Shown here: positions 28,773 to 37,769 of the stretch, piece by piece | How the letters are laid out: each line of letters opens with the position of its first letter | Position numbering within the stretch: the first letter of the stretch is position 1 | Source: Hyphomonadaceae bacterium | Lineage (GTDB): Bacteria > Pseudomonadota > Alphaproteobacteria > Caulobacterales > Aquidulcibacteraceae | Length of the DNA: 64,000 bases | NCBI GenBank assembly: GCA_022843225.1 | Contig: JALHOC010000008.1 | Location: 1-64,000, forward strand | Reading direction: 5' to 3' | Notes under the pieces: generated by a model | The model's database searches: none | What the model saw: only the letters and a program-made list of their open reading frames with translations | Told to the model about the DNA's origin: nothing | Made by a program: the position numbers and the translations under genes

Positions 28773-29533
28773 TGAAGTTTTCCAAGACGTACGACGGCGA
28801 TGCGCCGCTGCGAATCAACAAATGGCTGGCGCAGGAGGGCGTCTGCTCACGGCGTGAGGCTGAAGCGCTCATCGCCGAAGGGTTTGTGCGCATCGATGGC
28901 GCGCGCGTCGACGATCCGGGCCGCAAGATCATGCCTGGACAAACGCTCGACATCAGCCAAACGGCGACGCGCGCTCAAATCTCCGTGGTCTTGAACAAAC
29001 CCGTCGGCTACGTGTCGGCTCAACCCGAGAGCCATCAAATTCCAGCGGCGCGACTCGTGACGATGGCGAACGCAATTGGCCCCGTTGCGCACGTTCCAAC
29101 CAGGGACACATCGCTCGCGCCGCTTGGCCGGCTCGATCAGGATTCGCGCGGGCTGTTGTTGCTCAGCGAAGATGGCGTGCTGACGAAGGCCGTGATTGGA
29201 CCAGACTCCAAGCTCGACAAGGATTATCTTGTCCGCGTTTCGGGCGCGATCAATGATCGTAAGCTCGCCCTACTCCGTCATGGGCTCTCCTTGGATGGAC
29301 GACACTTGAAGCCCGCGAACGTCAGCGTCGTCGAACCGCAGGTGCTGCGGTTCGTGCTCATGGAAGGCCGCAAACGGCAAATTCGGCGCATGTGCGAGGC
29401 GGTCGATGTGCAGGTGACCGACCTCTTCCGCACTCGCATCGGGCCGCTCAGTCTTGGTGATTTGCCGGAAGGCAAGTGGCGCGCGCTGACCGTCGATGAG
29501 CGCAACGCGATGATCCGCGCCTCCAAGGATTGA
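28763..29533 (+). CDS. RsuA/RluF-family rRNA pseudouridine synthase
   Basis: S4 domain RINKWLAQEGVCSRREAEALI; GRLDQDSRGLLLLSEDG; EGRKRQIRRMCEA; alternative ATG at 28772. Confidence 0.92.
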   Translation: MRLMKFSKTYDGDAPLRINKWLAQEGVCSRREAEALIAEGFVRIDGARVDDPGRKIMPGQTLDISQTATRAQISVVLNKPVGYVSAQPESHQIPAARLVTMANAIGPVAHVPTRDTSLAPLGRLDQDSRGLLLLSEDGVLTKAVIGPDSKLDKDYLVRVSGAINDRKLALLRHGLSLDGRHLKPANVSVVEPQVLRFVLMEGRKRQIRRMCEAVDVQVTDLFRTRIGPLSLGDLPEGKWRALTVDERNAMIRASKD

Positions 29534-29591
29534 GCCGGATCAAGGCGCGCAGCGCGGCGTTTCATCAGCCTACGGCCGATGGAGGCATCGC

Positions 29592-29687
29592 ATGGAAGCG
29601 CATTGGTTTGTTTGGTTCGTGGTCGGCGCCATGGCGACGTTCGGCTTGGTGCTCGGCGGCGTGACGTGGCTGACGAGCGGCAAGTAG
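29592..29687 (+). CDS. 31-aa single-TM micro-protein
   Basis: Manual translation MEAHWFVWFVVGAMATFGLVLGGVTWLTSGK*; GGAGG upstream. Confidence 0.45.
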   Translation: MEAHWFVWFVVGAMATFGLVLGGVTWLTSGK

Positions 29688-29724
29688 CTAGGCGTTGTTG
29701 GAACGCGCGACCTGCGGCGGTGAC

Positions 29725-29814
<90 letters not shown>

Positions 29815-29840
29815 GGAGCGCTTGGTCTGCACTGTTCCAA

Positions 29841-29915
<75 letters not shown>

Positions 29916-29988
29916 GAACCTCGTCAAAGGTCAATCGTTGGGTGGAGGCGTATAGACCGACGCCGGGCTGCGCCGCAAGTTGGTGAAA

Positions 29989-30351
29989 TCACGCCGCCGC
30001 GATAACGCGCTCGATCTCGACCACCAGATCCTTCAGGTGAAACGGCTTCGACAGCACCTTGGCGTCCTTGGGGGCCTGGGCCTGGGCTGAAAGCGCCACG
30101 GCCGCGAACCCGGTGATGAACACGATTTTCATCGCCGGATCGGCCTCCGCGCCCCGGCGCGCCAATTCAATACCGTCGAGGCCCGGCATGACGATATCGG
30201 TCAGAAGCAGGTCAAAGGCGCCGAACTCCAGCGCCTCCCACGCGGAATCGCCGTCGCCATAGGCGGCCACTTCATGGCCGGCGCGGCTTAAGCTCGTCAC
30301 CAGGAAGCCCCGGAGCGAGTCGTCATCTTCGGCCAAAAGGATACGCGCCAT
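29989..30351 (-). CDS. cpdR: Single-domain response regulator, CpdR-like
   Basis: MARILLAEDDDSLRGFL...LLLTDIVMPGLDGIELARR...FITGFAAVAL...KVLSKPFHLKDLVVEIERV closely resembles Caulobacter CpdR. Confidence 0.85.
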   Translation of the reverse strand: MARILLAEDDDSLRGFLVTSLSRAGHEVAAYGDGDSAWEALEFGAFDLLLTDIVMPGLDGIELARRGAEADPAMKIVFITGFAAVALSAQAQAPKDAKVLSKPFHLKDLVVEIERVIAAA

Positions 30352-30500
30352 GCGCCGCTCCCACCCACAAGTCCCCGCGACCGTTCGGTGTTGGGGATTC
30401 GGTAAGCCTTAGCACCGAACGGGTAAAGGGCCCCTGAATTGCGCCATCGCTTTGACGACGCATTGACGCCCCAGCCCTGCCCAGAGAACACTAGTCCCGC

Positions 30501-31409
30501 ATGGACCCGGTTGATCACAGGCGCGCCGCACAGGCCTTGGGGCGGGACGATTGGCCCGAGCCGTCGCCGCACGAACCGCCCTTCATGCTGATCGAGCCCT
30601 TGCACCGGACCGCGCCGCTGATCTTCGCCTCGCCGCATTCGGGTCGGCGTTACCCTGCGGAATTGTTGGCGGAAGCGCGCGTCGGGCTCATGAGCCTGCG
30701 GCGCTCGGAAGACGCCTATGTCGATGAATTGTTCGCGGGCGCCGCCGCACATGGCGCGGCGGTGCTGTCGGCGACGATCGCGCGCGCTTTCGTGGACCTC
30801 AATCGTAACGCCGCCGATCTCGACCCCGAAATGTTCGAGGAGCATACGCCCCGGCGCGGGGCGCAAACCTCCGCTCATGTTCAAGCCGGTTTAGGCGCTA
30901 TTCCAAGGGTTTCCGGCGACGGGCAATCGATCTATCGGCGTAAGCTTTCGCTCTGCGAGGCCGAACGCCGGATCGCGGACGTGCATCGGCCCTACCACGA
31001 GATGCTCTCCAATTTGATCGCTGAAACGCAAGCGCTGTTCGGCTGCGCGGTGCTGATTGATTGCCACTCGATGCCATCGAGCGCGCGCGGCGCACATGCG
31101 CCTGACATCGTGCTGGGCGATCGATTTGGCGCCGCCTGCCACCCCTCCGTTACAGCGCTGGCGGAGGCGACCTTGCGCCGCCTCGGCTATCGCGTGGCGC
31201 GCAACACGCCGTTCGCGGGCGGTCACACCACACAGGCCTATGGCCGCCCAACCCAGCGCACCCACGCCCTGCAGATCGAGATCAGCCGGGCGCTCTACAT
31301 GGATGAGCACACCCTCGAGCGCGCGCGTGGCTTTGACCGTGTGCGCGCCGATATGGGCCGGCTGGCCGAAGCCCTCGCCGCGGCCGCCCTGCACAAGAGC
31401 CTCGCCTAG
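30501..31409 (+). CDS. N-formylglutamate amidohydrolase family
   Basis: PLIFASPHSGRRYP, ARAFVDLNRNAADLDPEMF, IDCHSMPS, QALQIEISRALYMDE-type motifs. Confidence 0.9.
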   Translation: MDPVDHRRAAQALGRDDWPEPSPHEPPFMLIEPLHRTAPLIFASPHSGRRYPAELLAEARVGLMSLRRSEDAYVDELFAGAAAHGAAVLSATIARAFVDLNRNAADLDPEMFEEHTPRRGAQTSAHVQAGLGAIPRVSGDGQSIYRRKLSLCEAERRIADVHRPYHEMLSNLIAETQALFGCAVLIDCHSMPSSARGAHAPDIVLGDRFGAACHPSVTALAEATLRRLGYRVARNTPFAGGHTTQAYGRPTQRTHALQIEISRALYMDEHTLERARGFDRVRADMGRLAEALAAAALHKSLA

Positions 31410-31415
31410 CCCAAG

Positions 31416-31445
31416 AAAAAACCGCCGGGCTTTGGGGCCCGGCGG
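31416..31445 (-). terminator. Strong intrinsic terminator on the minus strand
   Basis: CCGCCGGGC-TTTGGG-GCCCGGCGG 9-bp stem; TTTTTT follows on the minus strand (AAAAAA at 31416-31421). Confidence 0.85.
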
Positions 31446-31481
31446 CGAAGGTCAATTAGGGAGGAAACGCCCAAAAGGGCG
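31416..31481 (-). ncRNA. suhB/MmgR (alpha-r8)-type sRNA candidate
   Basis: Minus strand reads CGCCC-TTTT-GGGCG hairpin, single-stranded TTTCCTCCCT, short linker, GC-rich terminator hairpin with T6; 5' end approximate. Confidence 0.75.
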
Positions 31482-31737
31482 GGAGCGACGTCGCGAAACG
31501 CCGCAACACGTCAAAGCTAGTTTGCAGCGCAGCAATTTGCAAGCGCACAGATACCTAGTCGCCCCACGAAAAATCTTAAAATCATGTTTTTATTGTATTT
31601 TATGCGCCGCCATGCTATTACGCAGGTGCACAAATCCAATTCCGCATGGGCAGCGCACAAAGATTCTCCAGACTTGCCGTTGAAGCAGGCGGTCAACGCG
31701 GGCAGAACCCGCCCCTCCTCCGAAGAAAGCCCCTGAA

Positions 31738-33570
31738 ATGGCCGAGCGCCTGCGTAACCTCGCGATCATCGCCCACGTCGACCATGGCAAGACGACCCTG
31801 GTTGACCAATTGCTCGTTCAGGGCGGCGCCTTCCGCGCCAACGAGGCCCACGCCGAGCGCGCGATGGATTCCAACGACCAGGAGCGTGAGCGCGGCATCA
31901 CCATACTGGCCAAATGCACCTCAATTCTGTGGGGCGACGACTGGCGTCTGAACATCGTCGATACGCCCGGCCACGCCGATTTCGGCGGCGAGGTAGAGCG
32001 CATTCTCGGAATGGTCGATGGCTGCGTGCTGCTGGTCGACGCCTCTGAAGGCGTGATGCCGCAAACCAAGTTCGTGCTGTCGAAAGCGCTGAAGCGTGGC
32101 CTCAAGCCGATGGTCGTGCTCAACAAGGTCGATCGCGCCAGCGCCGATCCCGATAAAGCGCTCAACGAAATCTTTGAACTCTTCCTCGCGCTGGGCGCGA
32201 CAGATGAGCAAGCCGACTTTCCGATCTTGTACGCTTCCGGCAAGGAAGGCTGGGCTAAGACCGATATGAAAGCCGAGCACAAGGACCTCACGCCTTTGTT
32301 CGAGTTGATTGTTCGTCACGTGCCTGACCCAGAACCGACTCAAAAGAAGGATCAGCCGTTCGCGTTCCTCGTGACCATGATCGATTCGGACCCGTTTCTC
32401 GGCCGCATGCTGACAGGACGCGTCGAGGCCGGCCGCGTGAAGGTTGGCGATCCCGTTAGAGCGCTCTCACGCGAAGGCAAGGAAATCGAGCGCGGCCGCC
32501 TCACCAAATTGTTGTCTTTTCGCGGCCTAAAGCGCGTGCCGGTCGAAAGCGCTGAAGCTGGCGACATTATCGCCATCGCCGGGTTGGTCGAAACCACGGT
32601 CGCTGACACGATCGGCTCGCCCGAACTCGCAACCCCCATTCCCTCAACCCCGATTGATCCGCCAACGCTGGCGATCACGGTGTCAATCAACGATTCCCCG
32701 CTCGCTGGCCGCGCCGGCGACAAGGTGCAGAGCCGCGTGATCCGCGCGCGCCTGCTCGCCGAAGCGGAAAGCAACGTCGCTATTCGCGTCACCGAAACCG
32801 CCAACAAGGACGCCTACGAAGTGGCTGGACGCGGCGAACTGCAACTCGGCGTGCTGGTTGAAACCATGCGTCGCGAGGGTTTCGAGCTTTCGCTGTCGCG
32901 CCCGAAAGTGTTGACCAAGAGCGAGAACGGCCAAACGTTGGAGCCCGTCGAAGAAGTCGTCATCGACGTGGACGATGAGTATGCGGGTGTCGTCATCGAA
33001 AAGATGAGCATTCGCAAAGGCGAATTGCAGGACATGCGCCCTTCGGGTGGCGGCAAGACGCGGCTTGTCATGTACGCACCGTCGCGCGGCATGGTCGGCT
33101 ATCACGGTGAGTTCCTCACCGACACGCGCGGCTCCGGCGTAATGAACCGCTTGTTCCATTCCTGGGGCCCATGGCGCGGCGACATTGCAGGCCGGCGCAA
33201 CGGCGCTTTGATCTCGAACGACAAAGGCCAATCCACCGCCTACGCGCTCTGGAATCTCGAAGAACGCGGCCAGATGTTCATTGCCGATGGCGAAGATGTC
33301 TATGAAGGCATGGTGATCGGCGAGAACTCGCGCGGCGAGGACCTCGACGTAAACCCGCTCAAGGGCAAGAAACTCACCAACGTGCGCGCTTCGGGCAAGG
33401 ACGAAACCATCCGCCTCACACCGCCGCGCCGGCTCACGCTCGAGCAAGCGATGGCCTGGATCGAGGATGATGAATTGGTGGAGGTCACGCCCGCCGCCAT
33501 CCGCATCCGCAAAGCGCACCTTGACCCGAACGAGCGTAAGCGCGCCGCCCGGGCCAAGGAAGCGAGCTGA
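31738..33570 (+). CDS. typA: GTP-binding protein TypA/BipA
   Basis: NLAIIAHVDHGKTTLVDQLL, RERGITILAKC, DTPGHADFGGEVERIL, NKVDR; full-length. Confidence 0.97.
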   Translation: MAERLRNLAIIAHVDHGKTTLVDQLLVQGGAFRANEAHAERAMDSNDQERERGITILAKCTSILWGDDWRLNIVDTPGHADFGGEVERILGMVDGCVLLVDASEGVMPQTKFVLSKALKRGLKPMVVLNKVDRASADPDKALNEIFELFLALGATDEQADFPILYASGKEGWAKTDMKAEHKDLTPLFELIVRHVPDPEPTQKKDQPFAFLVTMIDSDPFLGRMLTGRVEAGRVKVGDPVRALSREGKEIERGRLTKLLSFRGLKRVPVESAEAGDIIAIAGLVETTVADTIGSPELATPIPSTPIDPPTLAITVSINDSPLAGRAGDKVQSRVIRARLLAEAESNVAIRVTETANKDAYEVAGRGELQLGVLVETMRREGFELSLSRPKVLTKSENGQTLEPVEEVVIDVDDEYAGVVIEKMSIRKGELQDMRPSGGGKTRLVMYAPSRGMVGYHGEFLTDTRGSGVMNRLFHSWGPWRGDIAGRRNGALISNDKGQSTAYALWNLEERGQMFIADGEDVYEGMVIGENSRGEDLDVNPLKGKKLTNVRASGKDETIRLTPPRRLTLEQAMAWIEDDELVEVTPAAIRIRKAHLDPNERKRAARAKEAS

Positions 33571-33576
33571 GTTGGC

Positions 33577-34014
33577 TCACACGCCAGTTTGAGGCCGCGG
33601 TGTCGCTGCATTGAGCGCCGGCGGCGGCGCGGTCGCCATCGTCACGTCCGCATAGTCCGGCCCGGCTGCGGCTTCGGTCAGCATGCGGGGTGCGATGCGC
33701 ACGGCGTCCCAGTCGCGACCATCGGCAGCGACGCGGATCGCTGCGGCGCGGCGCGCTGCCAATGGGCCATCAGCAGCGATCGAGACATTGAGTTCCGCAT
33801 AGGCGCAGCCCGCGACAGCGCGCGCGGCCGCGTCGAGCGTTTCCTGAGCCGCAGGGCTCAAGCGCGACGAGCCGTGCGCGAAGTACACGCGAAACGAGGT
33901 CGCCTCGCACTGCGGCGCCGGGGCTTCGGCATAGGCCGGCGCGGCCAGAGCGGCGATCAGGGCGGCTGAACACGCGATTGCGGCGGAACGTAGGGTCATG
34001 TCGGTCATCTCCAT
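33577..34014 (-). CDS. Exported OmpA-like C-terminal domain protein
   Basis: Signal peptide; FRVYFAHGSSRLSPAAQETLDAAARAVA...ARRAAAIRVA. Confidence 0.6.
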   Translation of the reverse strand: MEMTDMTLRSAAIACSAALIAALAAPAYAEAPAPQCEATSFRVYFAHGSSRLSPAAQETLDAAARAVAGCAYAELNVSIAADGPLAARRAAAIRVAADGRDWDAVRIAPRMLTEAAAGPDYADVTMATAPPPALNAATPRPQTGV

Positions 34015-34134
34015 CGGCCAGAAGCGGCAGCATTGGAGACTTGGTTACCGAGCGTCTAAGGTCGTCGCCGTGACGATGGTCACATTAGCCGCGCGTTTAA
34101 CGTCAAAGCGCCAAAGTGCGCGCGGAGACGCGCC

Positions 34135-34389
34135 GTGACCCCTGGATGCTTTGTGTACATCATCGGCAGCACTGGCCCGCGTGGGATGGTTACCTACGTC
34201 GGCTGGACCACCGACCTCTCACGCCGTGTTGAACAACATAATGCCGGCACCGGCGCGAAATCGACGCGCGGCCGGGTCTGGACCCTGCTCTACGCCGAAC
34301 GCCACGACAGCCCGCAAGAGGCTATGCGGCGCGAATGGCGGCTCAAACGCGACCGCGCCTTCCGTGCACGACTGCGCGCAGCGCATTAG
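34135..34389 (+). CDS. GIY-YIG nuclease superfamily protein (UPF0213/YhbQ-like)
   Basis: CFVYIIGSTGPRGMVTYVGWTTDLSRRVEQHNAGTGAKSTRGRVWTLLYAE; GTG start. Confidence 0.9.
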   Translation: MTPGCFVYIIGSTGPRGMVTYVGWTTDLSRRVEQHNAGTGAKSTRGRVWTLLYAERHDSPQEAMRREWRLKRDRAFRARLRAAH

Positions 34390-34508
34390 CGTTAAGCGCA
34401 CGGGCGCCGTTTCGGCGCAGTTTTCCTCTTTCACGCGCATCTCGTGCCCAAGCGACGCGTGAAAGCAGGCCGAAAGCGCCCCAACCGCGTGGCACGGCTC
34501 GTGCTGCT

Positions 34509-34559
34509 CCCTTGTGCGTAGAACAGGCGGGCCCATGGGGGAACCGCCACGAACAAGGG
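34509..34559 (+). promoter_or_regulatory. Nested inverted repeats in the 5' leader of the XRE regulator
   Basis: CCCTTGT (34509-34515)/ACAAGGG (34553-34559) enclosing GGCGG (34526-34530)/CCGCC (34544-34548). Confidence 0.45.
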
Positions 34560-34568
34560 CGCATACTC

Positions 34569-34970
34569 ATGGCTAACGCCACTGACCTCCATGTCGGCAA
34601 GCGGCTCCGCCGCCGTCGCCGGCTTCTGGGCCTCACCCAGCAACAGCTGGCTGAGTCCATCGGCATCCGCTTTCAACAAATCCAAAAGTACGAATGCGGC
34701 GCCAACCGCGTCACCGCGAGCCGTTTGTACGAACTCGCCGTCGCGCTCAACGTGCCTGTCAATTACTTCTTCGAAGGGTTGCAACAGGTCGCGACGCCCG
34801 CCGCGCCTGGCGCGCCAGCCAACGACCGCGATCTCATCGCGGCCGATGTGTTGAGCCAAAAAGAGACGCTCGAACTGATCCGCGCTTATTACAAGCTTGG
34901 TGAACGTCCGCGTCGTCGCCTGCTCGACCTCGCCAAGGCGCTGCAGGATGAATCCACCGACGCCGCCTAA
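34569..34970 (+). CDS. XRE-family HTH regulator (PraR/PhrR-like)
   Basis: HVGKRLRRRRRLLGLTQQQLAESIGIRFQQIQKYECGANRVTASRLYELAVALNVPVNYFFEG; start trimmed to 34569. Confidence 0.9.
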   Translation: MANATDLHVGKRLRRRRRLLGLTQQQLAESIGIRFQQIQKYECGANRVTASRLYELAVALNVPVNYFFEGLQQVATPAAPGAPANDRDLIAADVLSQKETLELIRAYYKLGERPRRRLLDLAKALQDESTDAA

Positions 34971-35105
34971 GCGTCGGCCATCGCTTTCACTGCGCCCTCC
35001 ACGCGAGGGCGGCAGGGGAACCCGGGGGAAACGGGCTCGCCAGAACGGCGGGCCTGTTTTCGTTTGCCCTGTCCCACAGGCCGCGAAGCCCTGTATGCTC
35101 TCGCC

Positions 35106-35894
35106 ATGGCGCACGACATTCAACGCTTCCTCACTTTCGCCGACACGCTCGCCGACGCCGCACGCGAAGCGATCCTGCCCTATTTCCGCGCCGATCACGC
35201 CATCGTCCATAAAGGTGGAGATCGCTTCGATCCCGTCACCGACGCTGACCGCGCCGCTGAACGGGTGATGCGCGAGCTGATCGCGCGCGCCTTTCCAGAT
35301 CATGGCGTCTTGGGCGAGGAATTCGCCGAGACCGAGGGAACCAGCCCTTACCAATGGGTGCTCGATCCCATCGACGGCACCCGCGCCTTCATCGCCGGCC
35401 TGCCGACTTGGGGCGTGTTGATCGGGCTATCCTACAACGGCCAGCCAATCATCGGCATTATGGATCAACCCTATCTCGACGAGCGCTATCGCGGCTGGAA
35501 CGCGGGCGCGAACGTCACGACGCGCAGCCACACGCGCACACTCAAAACCCGCGCCTGTACAGCTCTTGATGAAGCGATCTTGTCCACCACTGACCAGAAC
35601 TTGTTCGTGGGCGATGAAGCCGACGCCTTCGCGCGCGTCCGCGACGCCACGCGACTCACGCGCTATGGCTTCGATTGCTACGCCTACGCCATGGTCGCGG
35701 CAGGCCATATCGATTGCGTGGTCGAAAGCGGGCTCAAGACTTTCGACATTCAAGCGCTCATACCCATCGTCACCGGCGCTGGCGGCGGCGTTTGCGCCTG
35801 GAACGGCGGTAACGCTGCGCAAGGCGGACAGGTGCTGGCCTGGGGCGATAAGCGAGTGCGTGACGCGGTAAGCGCCAAGCTGACAAAGGCTTAA
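35106..35894 (+). CDS. hisN: Histidinol-phosphatase / inositol monophosphatase family
   Basis: DPVTDADRAAE, GEEF, WVLDPIDGTRAFIAGLPTWG; start trimmed to 35106. Confidence 0.88.
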   Translation: MAHDIQRFLTFADTLADAAREAILPYFRADHAIVHKGGDRFDPVTDADRAAERVMRELIARAFPDHGVLGEEFAETEGTSPYQWVLDPIDGTRAFIAGLPTWGVLIGLSYNGQPIIGIMDQPYLDERYRGWNAGANVTTRSHTRTLKTRACTALDEAILSTTDQNLFVGDEADAFARVRDATRLTRYGFDCYAYAMVAAGHIDCVVESGLKTFDIQALIPIVTGAGGGVCAWNGGNAAQGGQVLAWGDKRVRDAVSAKLTKA

Positions 35895-35986
35895 CGTCCG
35901 AGAAGCGGCGCAAGCGCCTGTAATCGTGCGCGAATTATCAAGCCCCCAATAATGCGGCGCGCCCCTGCTGTTTCGGGACTTTCAGA

Positions 35987-36018
35987 GCGACAGGTTCCAC
36001 GCTAACGGAACCGGTCGC
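35987..36018. promoter_or_regulatory. Imperfect inverted repeat GCGAC-a-GGTTCC-8 nt-GGAACC-g-GTCGC
   Basis: 11 paired bases with a single A/G mismatch, upstream of the lipoprotein gene. Confidence 0.5.
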
Positions 36019-36080
36019 CGGATGTTCGGCGATGTCTTTGTGTCCGGGCGCGCGCTCGGGCCGTCTCAAGGAGAAGAACC

Positions 36081-36323
36081 ATGAGGATTGCGTACCTCCT
36101 CGCAGCGGCCGCCGTGCTCGGCCTCGCCGCCTGCGGCCAAACCACCGAAACCGCTACCGAAGACGCCGCCGCCACCACCGAGGAAGCCGTTGACGCGGTC
36201 GGTGAAGCTGCGGATGCGACGGGCGACGCCGTTGAAGGCGCCGTAAATGACGCCGCCAACGCTGTGGCCGACGCGACCGACGACAACCCGGCGACGGGCC
36301 CGGCGCCGGCGACGACGCCATAA
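36081..36323 (+). CDS. Small acidic Ala-rich lipoprotein
   Basis: MRIAYLLAAAAVLGLAACGQTTETATEDAAA... lipobox LAAC; SD AAGGAGAAG. Confidence 0.8.
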   Translation: MRIAYLLAAAAVLGLAACGQTTETATEDAAATTEEAVDAVGEAADATGDAVEGAVNDAANAVADATDDNPATGPAPATTP

Positions 36324-36350
36324 TTTTTCGCGCTTAAGCGAGGAGTGGAA

Positions 36351-36385
36351 CGGGCGGCGCAGAGATGCGCCGCCCGTTTTTCTTT
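36351..36385 (+). terminator. Intrinsic terminator
   Basis: CGGGCGGCGC-AGAGAT-GCGCCGCCCG then TTTTTCTTT; perfect 10-bp stem. Confidence 0.92.
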
Positions 36386-36388
36386 GCG

Positions 36389-37174
36389 TTACTCGGCGCC
36401 CGGGTCATTCAACTTCAGTTCCGCGAACGCGCGGCTCAGAAACAAAGTGTGCGCGGTCGTGCCTGGGCCTTGTGCGGCGATTTCGGGATCAGCCATCATG
36501 TCGCGCTTCATCGCGGTCGCGGCTTTGAACATCGCCGGATCGCCTCCCGTAAACTCATCAATCAGCGCCTTCGCTCGGCGCGCAATGTCGAGCGCTCGCT
36601 CCGATGTCGGATTGGCGTTCACGCCCAGCGCATCGATATCGGCGAAGACTTGCGCCCATGCCGCCGACACGCGCGCTTGATCTTCTGCCGCGAACGGCCG
36701 CGCGCGGAGTGAGGCTAATTGCTCTGGCGTATAGTTCTTTTGCGCCAAGGCTTCCATTTTGTCGTTCCACTTGAATTCAGTCATTGCCGTGCTCCTGACG
36801 AGTTTACCCAATTCGTCCGGAGAAAGAGCGCCGTCGCGTGCCAGCTTAGTCCGCGCCGCGCGCACCAGATTGAGCGCGGCTTGCGTTTCCGCCTTAGCGT
36901 CTTCGAGCGCGGCTTCCTGCAGCACAAGCGCGGCTGCAAGATCGCCCTTGCCCCGCAGCAACTCACCAATCCGTTTGAGCGGGAGGCCAAGCTGCTTCAG
37001 CGCCAGAATGGCGGAGAGCCGTTCCAGCTCAGGCGGGCGATAAATGCGCCAACCCGCGATGGTGCGGGCGGGTTTGATGAGGCCGGCGTCCTCGTAAACG
37101 CGCAGCGCCTTGACCGATACGCCGAAGCGTTTGGCCACAGCGGCGGCGGTCTCCTGGAAAACACTCGGCTTCAT
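36389..37174 (-). CDS. MerR-family regulator with TipAS domain
   Basis: AAAVAKRFGVSVKALRVYEDAGLIKPARTIAGWRIYRPPELERLSAILALKQLGLPLKRIGELL; C-terminal TipAS-like helices. Confidence 0.9.
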   Translation of the reverse strand: MKPSVFQETAAAVAKRFGVSVKALRVYEDAGLIKPARTIAGWRIYRPPELERLSAILALKQLGLPLKRIGELLRGKGDLAAALVLQEAALEDAKAETQAALNLVRAARTKLARDGALSPDELGKLVRSTAMTEFKWNDKMEALAQKNYTPEQLASLRARPFAAEDQARVSAAWAQVFADIDALGVNANPTSERALDIARRAKALIDEFTGGDPAMFKAATAMKRDMMADPEIAAQGPGTTAHTLFLSRAFAELKLNDPGAE

Positions 37175-37352
37175 TGCTGCTCTTCCTTCGAACGGCGCGG
37201 ATTAAAAGGCCGGCCCCAAGGGACGGCTCAAGAGATTTGTTCTGGGTCCGGCCTTCCGCCATCGACGATTTTCATCGCAACGATCACGTCGCGAGCTCTT
37301 GTTCGATGTACGGCTGCGCCCAAATGCACAACACCATCGGAGGAGGTCAGTC

Positions 37353-37496
37353 TTGCGCGTTTCCCGCACCATCGCCGCAGCGTCTGCAGCCCCGCTCATG
37401 TTCAGTGTCGCCGCGTGTGGTGAAATCGGCGAGGAAGGTGAGGAAGAAGAAGCCGGCAGCGAACAAAGCGAAGGCGGCGGCGAAGACGAAGACTAA
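37353..37496 (+). CDS. Small acidic lipoprotein (TTG start)
   Basis: LRVSRTIAAASAAPLMFSVAACGEIGEEGEEEEAGSEQSEGGGEDED; GGAGGT SD 6 nt upstream. Confidence 0.6.
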   Translation: MRVSRTIAAASAAPLMFSVAACGEIGEEGEEEEAGSEQSEGGGEDED

Positions 37497-37768
37497 ACGT
37501 TGCTGCTCGGAGGCCCCGCCTGGGCCGGCTTGGGCGCCGCCTTCGGCGCGGGTTTCGCCGTCGCCTTATGAAGCGAGTGGCGCAGGAACGAGAGAACGCT
37601 GCCGCCGGTGAGCATGCCCAGCATGTAAACCGCCACGATCATCGCCGCGAGCGGCGCGGTGATCTGCCAGCCGAGAAACGACAGCGTCGCGCTGGACAGA
37701 TTGCCCAGCGCAAACGCCAGAAGCAGCGCCACGAACGTAATGACAAGAAAGAGATAGAGGTAGCGCAC
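37493..37768 (-). CDS. LapA (DUF1049) domain protein
   Basis: MRYLYLFLVITFVALLLAFALGNLSSATLSFLGWQITAPLAAMIVAVYMLGMLTGG. Confidence 0.85.
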   Translation of the reverse strand: MRYLYLFLVITFVALLLAFALGNLSSATLSFLGWQITAPLAAMIVAVYMLGMLTGGSVLSFLRHSLHKATAKPAPKAAPKPAQAGPPSSNV

Positions 37769-37769
37769 C

